Assembly (NCBI GenBank): GCA_002728935.1
Contig: PBWF01000095.1
Span: 1 to 17,185 of the forward strand
Reading direction: 5' to 3'
DNA: 17,185 nt
DNA from: Gammaproteobacteria bacterium
Lineage (GTDB): Bacteria; Pseudomonadota; Gammaproteobacteria; Pseudomonadales; Azotimanducaceae_A
Part shown: positions 5,796 to 14,844 of the stretch, piece after piece
Numbering within the stretch: the first letter of the stretch is position 1
Layout of the letters: each line of letters starts with the position of its first letter
Notes under the pieces: model-generated
What the model saw: only the letters and a program-made list of their open reading frames with translations
Databases searched by the model: none
Told to the model about the DNA's origin: nothing
Made by a program: the position numbers and the translations under genes

Positions 5796-8516
5796 ATGAA
5801 TCGATGGATGAATAGGGGTCTATTGCTCGTTCATCAGTTCCTGGCCGGAATCAGAGGATTAGTCCTAGCGACCTTTTTCGGCATGGCTTTTTTAGGTGTG
5901 GATTCGCCTGCGTTAGCGGACACCGACATCGCCGAAGCTGAGCCTATTCCAGCGGAGGCGCCTGCATCAGCAGAAGTGGTTAGCCCAAAGGCTGACGACG
6001 AGAATCAAAAGGATGCCAAAGATGAGGGATCAGACAAGGGTAAGAAGGATGAAAAACCTAAGAAAACCCTTGAGGAAAAGGTGGCCGATTACGAGTTGAT
6101 TGAGGGATTGTTTAATTTTTATCGAGATCCAGAGAATGGCTCGATGTTTATGGCGGTCCGGGCCGATCAATTGGACCGAGAATTCGTTTATTTCAGCTAC
6201 GCAGAAAATGGCGTGGTGGCTGCAAGAGCATTCCGAGGCGCCTACCGGGATCAAGCCATACTGAAGTTTCGCAAGTACTTCGACCGCCTCGAAATCATCG
6301 AGGAAAACACGAATTTCTATTTTGACCCCGACACCGCGATGGCGCGAGCCAGCGATGCCAATATTAGTCCTGCAGTGAAGGCCAGCCTTTCGATTGAGGC
6401 GACCTCAGAAGACGAGAGTGCTTACCTTATCAAGATGGACAAGGTTTTCCTGACCGAAGCCCTTCAGTCTATTGCCCCAAACGCGAATCCCAAAAAGAAG
6501 CCTTACGAGCAGTTCTCTCTGGGAAAACTATCTAAAGATAAGTCGAGTTATCGATCGGTGAGGGGTTACCCAGAGAATGTCAATATTCTGGTGGACTATG
6601 TATACAACAATCAGAAGCCTTACGTTCGAGGGGGCGCTGAAGTCACGGACCCCCGATATGTCACGCTGACTTTCCAACATTCTTTCATCCAGATGCCAGA
6701 CAACAACTATCAACCCCGGATCGACGACGCGAGGGTGGGTTACTTCTTTGATCAAGTGACGGACTTAACCAGTGATAGCGTGGTTCCCTATCGCGATCTC
6801 ATTAATCGGTGGAATCTTGAAAAGCGAGATCCGGATCGCGCGAGGTCAGAGCCGGTTCAACCCATTACTTGGTGGATTGAAAACACGACCCCGAAGGCGT
6901 ATCGAAAAGCCATCAAAGAAGGGGTGCTCGCCTGGAACGAGGCCTTTGAAGCGGCGGGTTTTATCGATGCGATTGAGGTAAAAATACAACCCGATGATGC
7001 GGAATGGGACGCGGGTGATGTGCGGTACAACGTACTGCGCTGGACTTCCTCGCCAAATCCCCCCTTTGGTGGTTATGGACCTTCCTTCACGAATCCAAGA
7101 ACAGGCCAAATTCTTGGCGCTGACATAATGTTAGAGAACGTCTTTGTGAGTAATCGGGTGAGATATTCGCGGCTCTTTGATGTTGCGGCATCTGATCTTG
7201 ATGATGAGGCATGGGAGGACGAGAGCCCCTTAGATGGCGAATTAGGCAAATCTCACTGCGCGTTTGGCGCGTCGCTCCGCGATCAAGTGAGTTTTGCGGC
7301 AACGGCAATGGTTGTGATTGGCCGGGGATCGGACGTGACTCGTATGGTCGATGAGGGGCTTAGAGAACTGGCGCTGCACGAGGTCGGTCATACACTCGGG
7401 CTCAGTCACAATATGCGCGCGAGCCAACTGCGATCACCTGATGAGATCCATAATCCTGACATGACCCAAGGAGTGCTGATTGGCTCTGTCATGGATTATG
7501 CCCCAACGAATCTCGCTCCTCGGGGCGTGCCGCAAGGAGATTTTTACACGACGCGTCCCGGTCCTTATGATACTTGGGCGGTCCAATTCGGCTACCAAGA
7601 GAACATGGTTGGCAGCGTGCGAGAGGAACACCTCGCTCGTTCGGCGGAGCCAGCGCTAGCGTTTGGTAACGATGCAGATGACATGCGAGGCGCTGGCCGC
7701 GGCATTGATCCTCGTGTCATGGTCGATGACATGTCATCGGACGCCATGGCTTATGCTAAGTCGCGCTTTGAACTGATCAGTGACGTCCAAGGCGAATTGC
7801 TTAGCCGCTATTCTGAAGATGGTGACACCTGGGCGGAATTGCGCAGCGCCTACTTGGTGCTCATGCGACAAATGCAGCGTCAAGCCCGGGTTGTCTCTCG
7901 GTATGTGGGCGGGATCTATGTCAACCGAGCAGTGGCCGGTACGAGCGATGTTCCACCTTATGTTCCTGTCTCAGCCGTCGATCAAGCGAGTGCAATGCAA
8001 ATGCTGGCGGATTACGTCTTCTCCCCGCAGGTCGACATGATCGATCAAACCTTACTGCAGCATTTGGCAGCCCAGCGCCGAGGATTTGCCTTTCGTGGGC
8101 GAACAGAGGATCCGAAGTTGCATCAGCGCGTTTTGGGTATTCAGCAAGATGTGCTGAATCACTTGCTGCACCCAAGAGTGTTGCAGCGGTTATCTGACAC
8201 CCGGCTTTACGGGAACGATTACGGGCTTTCAGAAATGATGGCGGACCTCACTGCCAGCATTTTCAGTGAAGATGCTGACCCAAGGTTAGCGAGCTTCAGG
8301 CAGCCGCTACAGGTTGCTTACGTCGAGCGGCTGCTCAAAGTCATCGGGCCAAAAGGAAAGAATCCCTTTGACCGGAATGCCAGGGCCGTTGCCTACGCTG
8401 AGATCCAAGGGATTGAGGAGCGCCTCGAAGGGATGTCGGAGAGTGCCCCCACCGCTGAAGCAAGGGCGACCTCTCAATACATTCAGTTCCTTATCGATTC
8501 AGGACTCGACGTATGA
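5796..8516 (+). CDS. Secreted zinc-dependent metalloprotease (DUF5118/DUF5117/DUF4953 type)
   Basis: The 906-residue protein starts at an ATG with AAGGA (5784-5788) 7 nt upstream. Residues 1-41 look like a Sec signal peptide, with basic Arg2-Arg20, a hydrophobic core and cleavage after ALA41. A low-complexity linker rich in Lys, Asp, Glu and Pro follows (about 42-92), then a DUF5118-like segment from about 95 and a DUF5117-like domain to about 330. The catalytic domain has HEVGHTLGLSH: zinc ligands His528, His532 and His538 with Glu529 as base. The met-turn is SVMDY with Met566. These are metzincin hallmarks as in the M10/M12-related clan. It probably acts in the periplasm or outside the cell; substrates in the family are not established. 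Its stop overlaps the start of an ABC exporter by 4 bp. Confidence 0.92.
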   Translation: MNRWMNRGLLLVHQFLAGIRGLVLATFFGMAFLGVDSPALADTDIAEAEPIPAEAPASAEVVSPKADDENQKDAKDEGSDKGKKDEKPKKTLEEKVADYELIEGLFNFYRDPENGSMFMAVRADQLDREFVYFSYAENGVVAARAFRGAYRDQAILKFRKYFDRLEIIEENTNFYFDPDTAMARASDANISPAVKASLSIEATSEDESAYLIKMDKVFLTEALQSIAPNANPKKKPYEQFSLGKLSKDKSSYRSVRGYPENVNILVDYVYNNQKPYVRGGAEVTDPRYVTLTFQHSFIQMPDNNYQPRIDDARVGYFFDQVTDLTSDSVVPYRDLINRWNLEKRDPDRARSEPVQPITWWIENTTPKAYRKAIKEGVLAWNEAFEAAGFIDAIEVKIQPDDAEWDAGDVRYNVLRWTSSPNPPFGGYGPSFTNPRTGQILGADIMLENVFVSNRVRYSRLFDVAASDLDDEAWEDESPLDGELGKSHCAFGASLRDQVSFAATAMVVIGRGSDVTRMVDEGLRELALHEVGHTLGLSHNMRASQLRSPDEIHNPDMTQGVLIGSVMDYAPTNLAPRGVPQGDFYTTRPGPYDTWAVQFGYQENMVGSVREEHLARSAEPALAFGNDADDMRGAGRGIDPRVMVDDMSSDAMAYAKSRFELISDVQGELLSRYSEDGDTWAELRSAYLVLMRQMQRQARVVSRYVGGIYVNRAVAGTSDVPPYVPVSAVDQASAMQMLADYVFSPQVDMIDQTLLQHLAAQRRGFAFRGRTEDPKLHQRVLGIQQDVLNHLLHPRVLQRLSDTRLYGNDYGLSEMMADLTASIFSEDADPRLASFRQPLQVAYVERLLKVIGPKGKNPFDRNARAVAYAEIQGIEERLEGMSESAPTAEARATSQYIQFLIDSGLDV

Positions 8517-10390
8517 GCCAAGCAGACGCGTTGGCTGATTCGCAACCGCTCCCACCTAGTCAGGAGGAGCTGGCTGAGGCTGGTGATCAATTACTAGTTG
8601 CTAAGCCGAGCGAAGAGCGACCCGGGTCAAGGTCGCTCAGGCCGCTAGCAATGTTGTGGCCTTTTATTAGGCCATATCGTGGCACCCTAGTTTTGGCATT
8701 TGGTGCGCTCCTTGTGGCCTCTGGGGCAGTGCTGTCCATGCCTTTTGCAGTCCGAGATGTCATCGACCAAGGATTTACCAGCGACCGAGCGTCAGAGATC
8801 GATCAATACTTTGTGGCGCTCTTGTTGTTTGCTGTCGTCATTGGCGTTTTCGGGGCGGCGCGTGCGTACTTTGTGGGGTGGCTGGGCGAACGGGTTGTTG
8901 CCGATCTCCGAGACGCCGTCTTCCGCAAGGTGATCGAAATGGACTCTACCTTTTTCGAACACACAAAGGTCGGCGAGGTGCTCTCAAGGTTGACCACAGA
9001 TACCACCTTGATCCAATCCATTTCCGGCGTAGGACTCTCTATCGTTTTGCGCTCTAGTATTCAGTTTGTAGGGGCGTTGGTCTTACTTGTTCTGACAAAT
9101 TGGGTGTTGACCGTCTACCTACTCGTCTTGCTGCCCGTGGTCATCGCCCCAGTGATGGCGATTGGGCATTGGCTGAGACGGCTGTCTCGGGCGACCCAGG
9201 ATAAGGTGGCGGATTTAAGTGGACTCGCCGGAGAGAGTCTGCTCGCTGTAGAGACTGTTCAAGTCTTCAATGCACAGTCGAGAGAGACGAGTCGTTTTCA
9301 AGCCGCAGTGGAGGTCAGCTTTCGAACGGCGATCCGAAGGATCCGCGTGCGTGCGCTGCTAACTACAGTAGCGATGACCGGTCTCTTTGGGGCGTTTATC
9401 GTGGTGCTTTGGTTCGGCGCAAAAGCGGTACTCGCAGATGAAATGACGGCGGGCACTATGAGTCAGTTCGTGATTTATGCGGTACTCGTTGGCGCGAGCG
9501 GAAGTGCGCTTATTGAATTCTTCGGCGAATTGCAGCGCGCGGCAGGAGCGATGGAGCGTTTGGGCCAACTCCTGCTTTTAACTCCTGACATTCAATCCGC
9601 CGAGAGCCCTGTGGAAATCCCTTCGGCGAAAAAGGCAGCGATTCGATTTGAGAATGTGTCGTTCCGCTATCCCTCAAGGCCCGATCAGGATGCGATTGAT
9701 TGCTTTAATCTTGCGATTGAACCTGGCGAGAAAGTCGCATTTGTGGGCGCATCCGGTGCTGGTAAAACGACCATCTTCAAGTTGCTGTTAAGACTTTACG
9801 ATGTGGCAGAAGGCACAGTCCGATTAAACGGAGTGGATATTCGGGACGCTGATTTGTCGTCGATTCGCGATCTGGTGGGGGTGGTCCCTCAAGAGAACCC
9901 CATCTTTGGATTGACCGCGTCGGACAACATCCGATTCGGGCGAGAAGATGCACCGCATGCGATGATTTTAGAGGCGGCGCGGGTGGCCAACGCAGATGAA
10001 TTCATCCAGAAGTTACCGGAGGGCTACGATACCTATCTGGGAGAGCGGGGCGCGCGTCTTTCCGGTGGGCAAAAGCAGCGCATTGCACTGGCTCGGGCGA
10101 TTGTTCGAGATCCCCCTATTTTGTTACTAGATGAGGCGACGAGTGCGCTCGACGTTGAGAGCGAGCGGCTGGTTCAGCAAGCCTTGTCTAAAGTTGAGTC
10201 GGGTCGCACCACGCTCATCATTGCCCACCGACTGTCCACGGTGTTGCATGCTGATCGCATCGTGTTGATGGACCAGGGTCAAATCGCTGCTATCGGAACC
10301 CATGCTGAGCTGATTGAGCGCTCAGCTGCATACCGCGACATGGTGGCCCTCCAGTTTGAGCAAGCACCCGTTAGCCCAGACGCAGCCTGA
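8513..10390 (+). CDS. MsbA-related ABC transporter, fused permease and ATPase
   Basis: The 625-residue half-transporter has a cytoplasmic N-terminal tail of about 45 residues, a type 1 exporter membrane domain with about six helices (roughly 50-345), and a C-terminal nucleotide-binding domain. The ATPase is complete: Walker A GASGAGKT at 412-419, Q-loop in VVPQEN, signature LSGGQ at 516-520, Walker B ILLLDE with Asp540/Glu541, D-loop SALD, and switch His572. It should dimerise in the inner membrane and export a lipid, drug or peptide. It resembles the MsbA-related (ABCB-like) group of proteobacteria, not MsbA itself. There is no N-terminal C39 peptidase domain, so it is not a classic bacteriocin exporter. 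The ATG overlaps the protease stop (ATGA), with AGGA 8 nt upstream, so coupling with the protease is likely. Confidence 0.93.
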   Translation: MSQADALADSQPLPPSQEELAEAGDQLLVAKPSEERPGSRSLRPLAMLWPFIRPYRGTLVLAFGALLVASGAVLSMPFAVRDVIDQGFTSDRASEIDQYFVALLLFAVVIGVFGAARAYFVGWLGERVVADLRDAVFRKVIEMDSTFFEHTKVGEVLSRLTTDTTLIQSISGVGLSIVLRSSIQFVGALVLLVLTNWVLTVYLLVLLPVVIAPVMAIGHWLRRLSRATQDKVADLSGLAGESLLAVETVQVFNAQSRETSRFQAAVEVSFRTAIRRIRVRALLTTVAMTGLFGAFIVVLWFGAKAVLADEMTAGTMSQFVIYAVLVGASGSALIEFFGELQRAAGAMERLGQLLLLTPDIQSAESPVEIPSAKKAAIRFENVSFRYPSRPDQDAIDCFNLAIEPGEKVAFVGASGAGKTTIFKLLLRLYDVAEGTVRLNGVDIRDADLSSIRDLVGVVPQENPIFGLTASDNIRFGREDAPHAMILEAARVANADEFIQKLPEGYDTYLGERGARLSGGQKQRIALARAIVRDPPILLLDEATSALDVESERLVQQALSKVESGRTTLIIAHRLSTVLHADRIVLMDQGQIAAIGTHAELIERSAAYRDMVALQFEQAPVSPDAA

Positions 10391-10519
10391 CCCGTCGTTG
10401 AATGCGTGAGAATTTTTCCTTACTGCCCGTAAGTGGCGGCGCCGTGTCTTGCAGTAGCCGCGAGTCTGTGGTCCCTTTGCTAGGTCAACGAGGAAGAAGT
10501 TCAAGCAAAGGAGCAGAGC

Positions 10520-11512
10520 ATGGATAACCGTCAATGGCTAATTAATGGAAACCCCAAAGGTCGTCCGCTCGAGGCGAGCGACTTCAAGCTTGAGACTAGT
10601 TCGCTCGGGTCATTGGCAGCGGAGTCTGCACGGGTGCGTGTGGAGTATCTCAGCTTTGATCCCTCGCAAAAAGGGCAAATGGAAAATATCGGTTACGCTG
10701 CTGCGACTGAAATGGGGCAGGTTATGCGTGCGACCGGGGTCGGTGAAGTCATCGAGTCGAATGCAGCAGGCATTGAGGTTGGGGACCGTGTGCTAGGTAG
10801 TCTCGGCTGGCAAGATGTGGCCGACGTTAGAGGCAAAGACCTTGAGCGCCTCCCAGCTGACGCGCCGCCGACGCGCTTTCTTGGGCCCATGGGTGGTACT
10901 GGATTGACGGCTTATTTCGGATTGTTTCGCGTTGGTCAGCCTAATCCTGGTGATACTGTTCTCGTGTCTGGGGCAGCGGGTGCGACGGGCTCAATCGTTG
11001 GTCAGCTAGCGAAGCTCGCTGGGTGCCGCGTCGTTGGAATCGCAGGCGGTCAGGAGAAGTGCGATTGGTTGATTGAGGAGTTGGGATTTGACGACGCCAT
11101 TGACTATAAAGCGGCCAAGGTCAAACCGGCTGTGCGTGCAGCTTGCCCAGGTGGAGTGAACGTATTTTTTGACAACGTCGGCGGCGGCATCTTGAATGAT
11201 GTGCTCGCTTGCATCGCCCTGAATGCTCGAGTCGTGGTCTGTGGTGGTATCTCTCGCTACCAGGAAGCAGTTCTCCCGCCCGGGCCCGCAAATTACTTCA
11301 ATCTCGTTTTTCAGCGGGCCCGGATGGAGGGGTTCTTAGTCACGGATTATAAATCTGAATTCGCCATGGCGCGAAAACGCTTGGGGCAGTGGTTGGACGA
11401 TGGCGCCCTACTCTATAAAGAGGACATCCAGACGGGGTTTGAAAATATTCCTCAGACTTTGAAACGGGTGTTCGATGGTTCAAACTTCGGGAAACAATTG
11501 CTGAAGCTCTAA
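10520..11512 (+). CDS. NADPH-dependent MDR-family reductase (CurA/prostaglandin reductase type)
   Basis: The 330-residue protein is a zinc-independent medium-chain dehydrogenase/reductase. It shares with E. coli CurA (YncB) and mammalian PTGR1 the segments VEYLSFDPSQKGQM (41-54), VGDRVLGSLGWQD (87-99), GPMGGTGLTAYFGL (122-135), the nucleotide-binding loop SGAAGATGSIVGQ (150-162), VVGIAGGQEKC (171-181, with Lys180 placed for the NADPH 2'-phosphate), DNVGG, and the C-terminal NFGKQLLKL. Such enzymes reduce the C=C bond of alpha,beta-unsaturated ketones or aldehydes; no zinc-binding cysteines are present. The start is strongly supported by AAAGGAG (10507-10513) 6 nt before the ATG. It is 129 bp downstream of the ABC gene and probably has its own promoter, though none is clear. 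It converges on the M16 protease gene. Confidence 0.92.
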   Translation: MDNRQWLINGNPKGRPLEASDFKLETSSLGSLAAESARVRVEYLSFDPSQKGQMENIGYAAATEMGQVMRATGVGEVIESNAAGIEVGDRVLGSLGWQDVADVRGKDLERLPADAPPTRFLGPMGGTGLTAYFGLFRVGQPNPGDTVLVSGAAGATGSIVGQLAKLAGCRVVGIAGGQEKCDWLIEELGFDDAIDYKAAKVKPAVRAACPGGVNVFFDNVGGGILNDVLACIALNARVVVCGGISRYQEAVLPPGPANYFNLVFQRARMEGFLVTDYKSEFAMARKRLGQWLDDGALLYKEDIQTGFENIPQTLKRVFDGSNFGKQLLKL

Positions 11513-11713
11513 GCAGTGCTGGCTCACCTGACTGGCAGCGTTCAAAGGGCGACCTGTCACTGACCAGCATTAGGAGAAGGGTTAAGCTGCTCCAGCTCCA
11601 AGCCTTACTCTTGATAAAGATCGCCCCAGGTCGATTGAGCGACCAAGCGCTCCAGTAGTGCAGCTTTCTTTCTCCCAGCTACAACTGCAGCTACTGCTAT
11701 AGTTACATCAAAG

Positions 11714-14533
11714 CTATAGCGCTGGAGCAGCCTCTGCTTCACCCTCCGACGCTGCAAATTTTCCCTGACTCCATATGAACAAAGGGCGGTCATTGATTTT
11801 CACGGTCACTTGCTCAAAGAAGGTCATCAATTCCACTCTAGAAAGCACCTCAATGGCCTCTGCAATTTGCTCACGTCCGTCAAAGGTCAATATGCCTTCA
11901 TCAAGATCAGACCAGTAACGGCCTGCCCGTGAGCCCAAGTTCTTGTCTTTTTCTAAAATCTCCGCAATCAGGCCAGCCTTGGCTTCGCTGAATGCCTCCT
12001 CTTCAAGGCTAGTCAGCGCTTCGCGTTGCCGATCGAGAAATTGAGTCGTCCGATCAACCAAGGTTTGTGCAGAGGCTACCGGTGACTGAATCACGAACCC
12101 AACCCCTCCCTGATTCTCGTACTCTGCCTGGATGGCAGTGACGACATAACCGAGTTGTTGCTCCGTTCTGAGCGACGTGAAGTATTTAGGCCTAAGTAAG
12201 TGAACGAGCAGGCTGCTGGATGCTCGCGCTTTCAGGCTGTCGTTATCGTTTTGAGCGTAGATCACCATCATGGCGTCGTCATGATCGATCTCGAGTTTCA
12301 TGTCTGTTCGATCTTTGATTTGGGTAACAGTAGGGCGTCGATCGGGTCCTGGCGCAAGGGACAGCTGTTCTCGCACCGTCTGCTCAATGGCGCTGGCATC
12401 TTGTTCATCAACATTTCCAACGATCAGGCCTTCGACATTTACCTCGCTAAAGTACTCATCCCGCCAGGCAGCTAGCGCGGGGCGGGTGAGTTGTTCGAGC
12501 TCCGTTATCATGGAGTTTGCTGGCCAGCTGGATTCCAAGAGTGTGTCGGTCAGCTGAGAAAATCCCTGCTGGTAAGGTCGATCCTTCGAGGAATTTTCTA
12601 GACTTCGCCTGAACTCTTCTTTGAGGGTTGTGAAACGATCCTCAGCAATCGCCAGTGTCGTTAACGTTTCGAGCACGCGCTCGAGCAGCACGGATTGCTT
12701 GTCTTGATAGCCTCCGAGCGTGACCCTAAAGCCCCGAGGCGGAGTCGCCACTTCGAAGCTAACGCCAGCTAGAAGCGCCGGATAACCCAGCGTATTGAGG
12801 TCATCTTCTACGAGATAGGCGTACAAATTCGAGGCCACCACATCCTTCAAGTCGATCAGGCCGCGATCAGAGCGGATGCTGACATGAGTCACTGCTCGAG
12901 GCACGCCAAACTCGGTGTCAGTTGCCAACATAAGGGTGAGGCCCTCTTCGTCAGTAACAACCCGTGGTCGCGCGTCATTGCCTGGCTTAAGCGCAAGATC
13001 GGACGGCAAGAAAGGATTCGGTGCCGGGAGGGTCAGTTCGTCCTTGATTGATTGCGCGGCGGTGGCACGGCCAATCCCTTGTTTAATGCCATAGGGCACT
13101 TCAAACCATGGTTCGATAGAGGGTCCTTCGTAAGATGGATCCGCAATCGTGATCATCACGTTATCGGTGCGCAGAGCCGAGAGGTAGGAGTCGATCAGTG
13201 ACGCATCAAATGCCGTCATCAAATAGGGCGCCACGTTGATGTCTTGAGGTGGGTAGTATTGAAGATCTGATGCCAAAGACGTCACCGTCCTCATGGCGGA
13301 GGATTGCTCTTTGAATTCAAACCCAAGTTTTGAAACCGTGGCTTCCTCCTCGTAGTACCAGGCTTGCGGGCCCTCGCTGCGAAGTAGATCGATGTAGCTA
13401 AATACGATGTCCGTGATTTCATCGACGTGATTGGCACCACTAGGCGTCAGGCCAATTGAGATCGAGAACACCCCGTTTTCAGCATCGATAGGTTCATTGT
13501 AAGCACCGAGGCTGTTGATCCAGCCTGTTTGAGTCAGTTGCGCGTGAAGGCTTCCTTCGCCCTCGTGCCCGATGAGACTGGCAAGATACTGTGCCGGCTT
13601 GGTTCGGTAGTGCTGCCTCACGTCAGGCGTCGGAAACGTGTACGAGACGGAGTAGTCTTCCTTGAGGTTCTGATACCTAAGCGTCATCGGTAGGCTATCT
13701 GGCTTGATGAGGTCAGCTTCAATAGCGATCGGTCCTCGATCATTGCCAGCCACATTAGAGAACAGGGCTTTTACCCAAGGCACCAAGGTCTCGAGCGGTT
13801 CTCTGTGCAGAATCACTGCACTCATTTGGTCGGCCGAGTAATGCTCTTCAAAGAAGGTCATCAAATCGCTGTAGACATCACCGTCAAGTGTCTCCAGTGA
13901 GCCGATGCTGAACTGAGAGAACGGATGTTCAGGGTTCATTGCTTGCTTTTGAACAGTGAAGCCTCGCCACCCGTCGGCTTTGTATTGCATCTGGTATTCA
14001 GAATGGACTGCGTTCTTCTCTCGCTCGACGTAAGCTGGGTCCATGAGCGGTGCGATGAAAAATTGACCAAACCGGTCTAAACCCTCGCCGAAAAATTCGG
14101 GTTGAATGTCAAAAAAGTAGTTGGTGTGGTCGGGCGCGGTATAGGCGTTAGAGCTGCCGCCGTGTGTTTCTATAAAGCTGAAATACCCGTCGGGTTCTGG
14201 GTATTTTTCAGTGCCGATGAACAACATGTGCTCGAGGAAGTGAGCGAGACCCGGGCGCTCTTTGGGGTCATGAAAGCTGCCCCTGAAGACCGTGAGCGCT
14301 GCTGCAGATTTATCGGCGTTTGCATCGGAGATGACGAGTAACTTCAGTCCATTGGGAAGGGTCTCGAAGTGATAGGCGCGCGGATCATTGGGACTTTTGA
14401 TCACTTTGACCTGGCCCTCGCTTTGGGTCGTGGCCAGCGGTGTTGCTGGGTTCTGGCAACCAGCGCTTAGGCTGATGATCGCCATCAATGCAATCATTCC
14501 GCAATAACGGAAACGGTAAATGGCTGAAAACAT
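11714..14533 (-). CDS. M16 insulinase/pitrilysin-family zinc protease, lipoprotein
   Basis: At 939 residues it has the four-domain length of pitrilysin (protease III, about 960). The N-terminus is a lipoprotein signal: a hydrophobic stretch from Met13 ending in the lipobox LSAGC with Cys26, where E. coli pitrilysin has an ordinary signal peptide. The inverted zinc motif HFLEH is at 98-102 (ligands His98 and His102, catalytic Glu101). The third ligand is Glu179 in KNAVHSEYQ, 77 residues on, as in pitrilysin. The second half contains the usual non-catalytic M16 domains, including EQQLGYVVTA. It probably degrades peptides at the periplasmic face of a membrane. The ATG at 14533 has GGAG (complement of 14542-14545) 8 nt upstream. 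It stands alone, converging on the MDR reductase gene with 201 bp between them. Confidence 0.93.
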   Translation of the reverse strand: MFSAIYRFRYCGMIALMAIISLSAGCQNPATPLATTQSEGQVKVIKSPNDPRAYHFETLPNGLKLLVISDANADKSAAALTVFRGSFHDPKERPGLAHFLEHMLFIGTEKYPEPDGYFSFIETHGGSSNAYTAPDHTNYFFDIQPEFFGEGLDRFGQFFIAPLMDPAYVEREKNAVHSEYQMQYKADGWRGFTVQKQAMNPEHPFSQFSIGSLETLDGDVYSDLMTFFEEHYSADQMSAVILHREPLETLVPWVKALFSNVAGNDRGPIAIEADLIKPDSLPMTLRYQNLKEDYSVSYTFPTPDVRQHYRTKPAQYLASLIGHEGEGSLHAQLTQTGWINSLGAYNEPIDAENGVFSISIGLTPSGANHVDEITDIVFSYIDLLRSEGPQAWYYEEEATVSKLGFEFKEQSSAMRTVTSLASDLQYYPPQDINVAPYLMTAFDASLIDSYLSALRTDNVMITIADPSYEGPSIEPWFEVPYGIKQGIGRATAAQSIKDELTLPAPNPFLPSDLALKPGNDARPRVVTDEEGLTLMLATDTEFGVPRAVTHVSIRSDRGLIDLKDVVASNLYAYLVEDDLNTLGYPALLAGVSFEVATPPRGFRVTLGGYQDKQSVLLERVLETLTTLAIAEDRFTTLKEEFRRSLENSSKDRPYQQGFSQLTDTLLESSWPANSMITELEQLTRPALAAWRDEYFSEVNVEGLIVGNVDEQDASAIEQTVREQLSLAPGPDRRPTVTQIKDRTDMKLEIDHDDAMMVIYAQNDNDSLKARASSSLLVHLLRPKYFTSLRTEQQLGYVVTAIQAEYENQGGVGFVIQSPVASAQTLVDRTTQFLDRQREALTSLEEEAFSEAKAGLIAEILEKDKNLGSRAGRYWSDLDEGILTFDGREQIAEAIEVLSRVELMTFFEQVTVKINDRPLFIWSQGKFAASEGEAEAAPAL

Positions 14534-14581
14534 CGTTAAGGCTCCACTCAGATAGTGACGACATTCTACAGTATGTGAATG

Positions 14582-14599
14582 GCACCCAACTTGGGGTGC
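14582..14599. promoter_or_regulatory. Hairpin in the upstream region of the M16 protease gene
   Basis: GCACCC and GGGTGC form a perfect 6-bp stem with a 6-nt loop, 49 bp upstream of the M16 start. No T run follows on either strand, so it is not an obvious terminator. It could be a protein site or a leader hairpin. Confidence 0.25.
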
Positions 14600-14619
14600 A
14601 GTAGGCTTAATCGAGCACC

Positions 14620-14631
14620 ACCTGAACAGGT
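14620..14631. promoter_or_regulatory. 12-bp palindrome upstream of the M16 protease gene
   Basis: ACCTGAACAGGT has perfect 5-bp arms around AA, 87 bp upstream of the M16 start codon. It could be an operator. It does not match the E. coli LexA box (CTGT-N8-ACAG). Confidence 0.25.
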
Positions 14632-14822
14632 CGTGGCATCAAGGGTAAGACTATATCGCTCTCGAGTCTGAGACGCGGCCCGGTCCGGAATGAGGGTTAA
14701 CCTTTTACCTCTTTCTCTATTGAATCCCAAGCTTCACTCATGAGCCGATGAGCCTGAGGATTCACATCGCTGAGCGCCAGAGTGATCCGGCGCGGGCAGG
14801 GCATGGGGATCAGCAATTTATG

Positions 14823-14844
14823 AAAAAACGAAAGCGCTTTTTCG
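14823..14844 (-). terminator. Candidate intrinsic terminator of the GPH symporter/aldo-keto reductase operon
   Basis: Read on the minus strand, CGAAA (complement of 14840-14844) pairs with TTTCG (complement of 14829-14833) across a 6-nt AAGCGC loop. Six T follow at once (complement of 14823-14828). It lies about 97 nt beyond the reductase stop. The stem is only 5 bp, so strength is doubtful. Confidence 0.4.

Noticed and set aside
8513..10390. Peptide/bacteriocin exporter or true lipid A flippase MsbA
   Set aside because: There is no C39 peptidase domain, no precursor peptide was seen next to it, and no lpxK-like neighbour supports an MsbA assignment.
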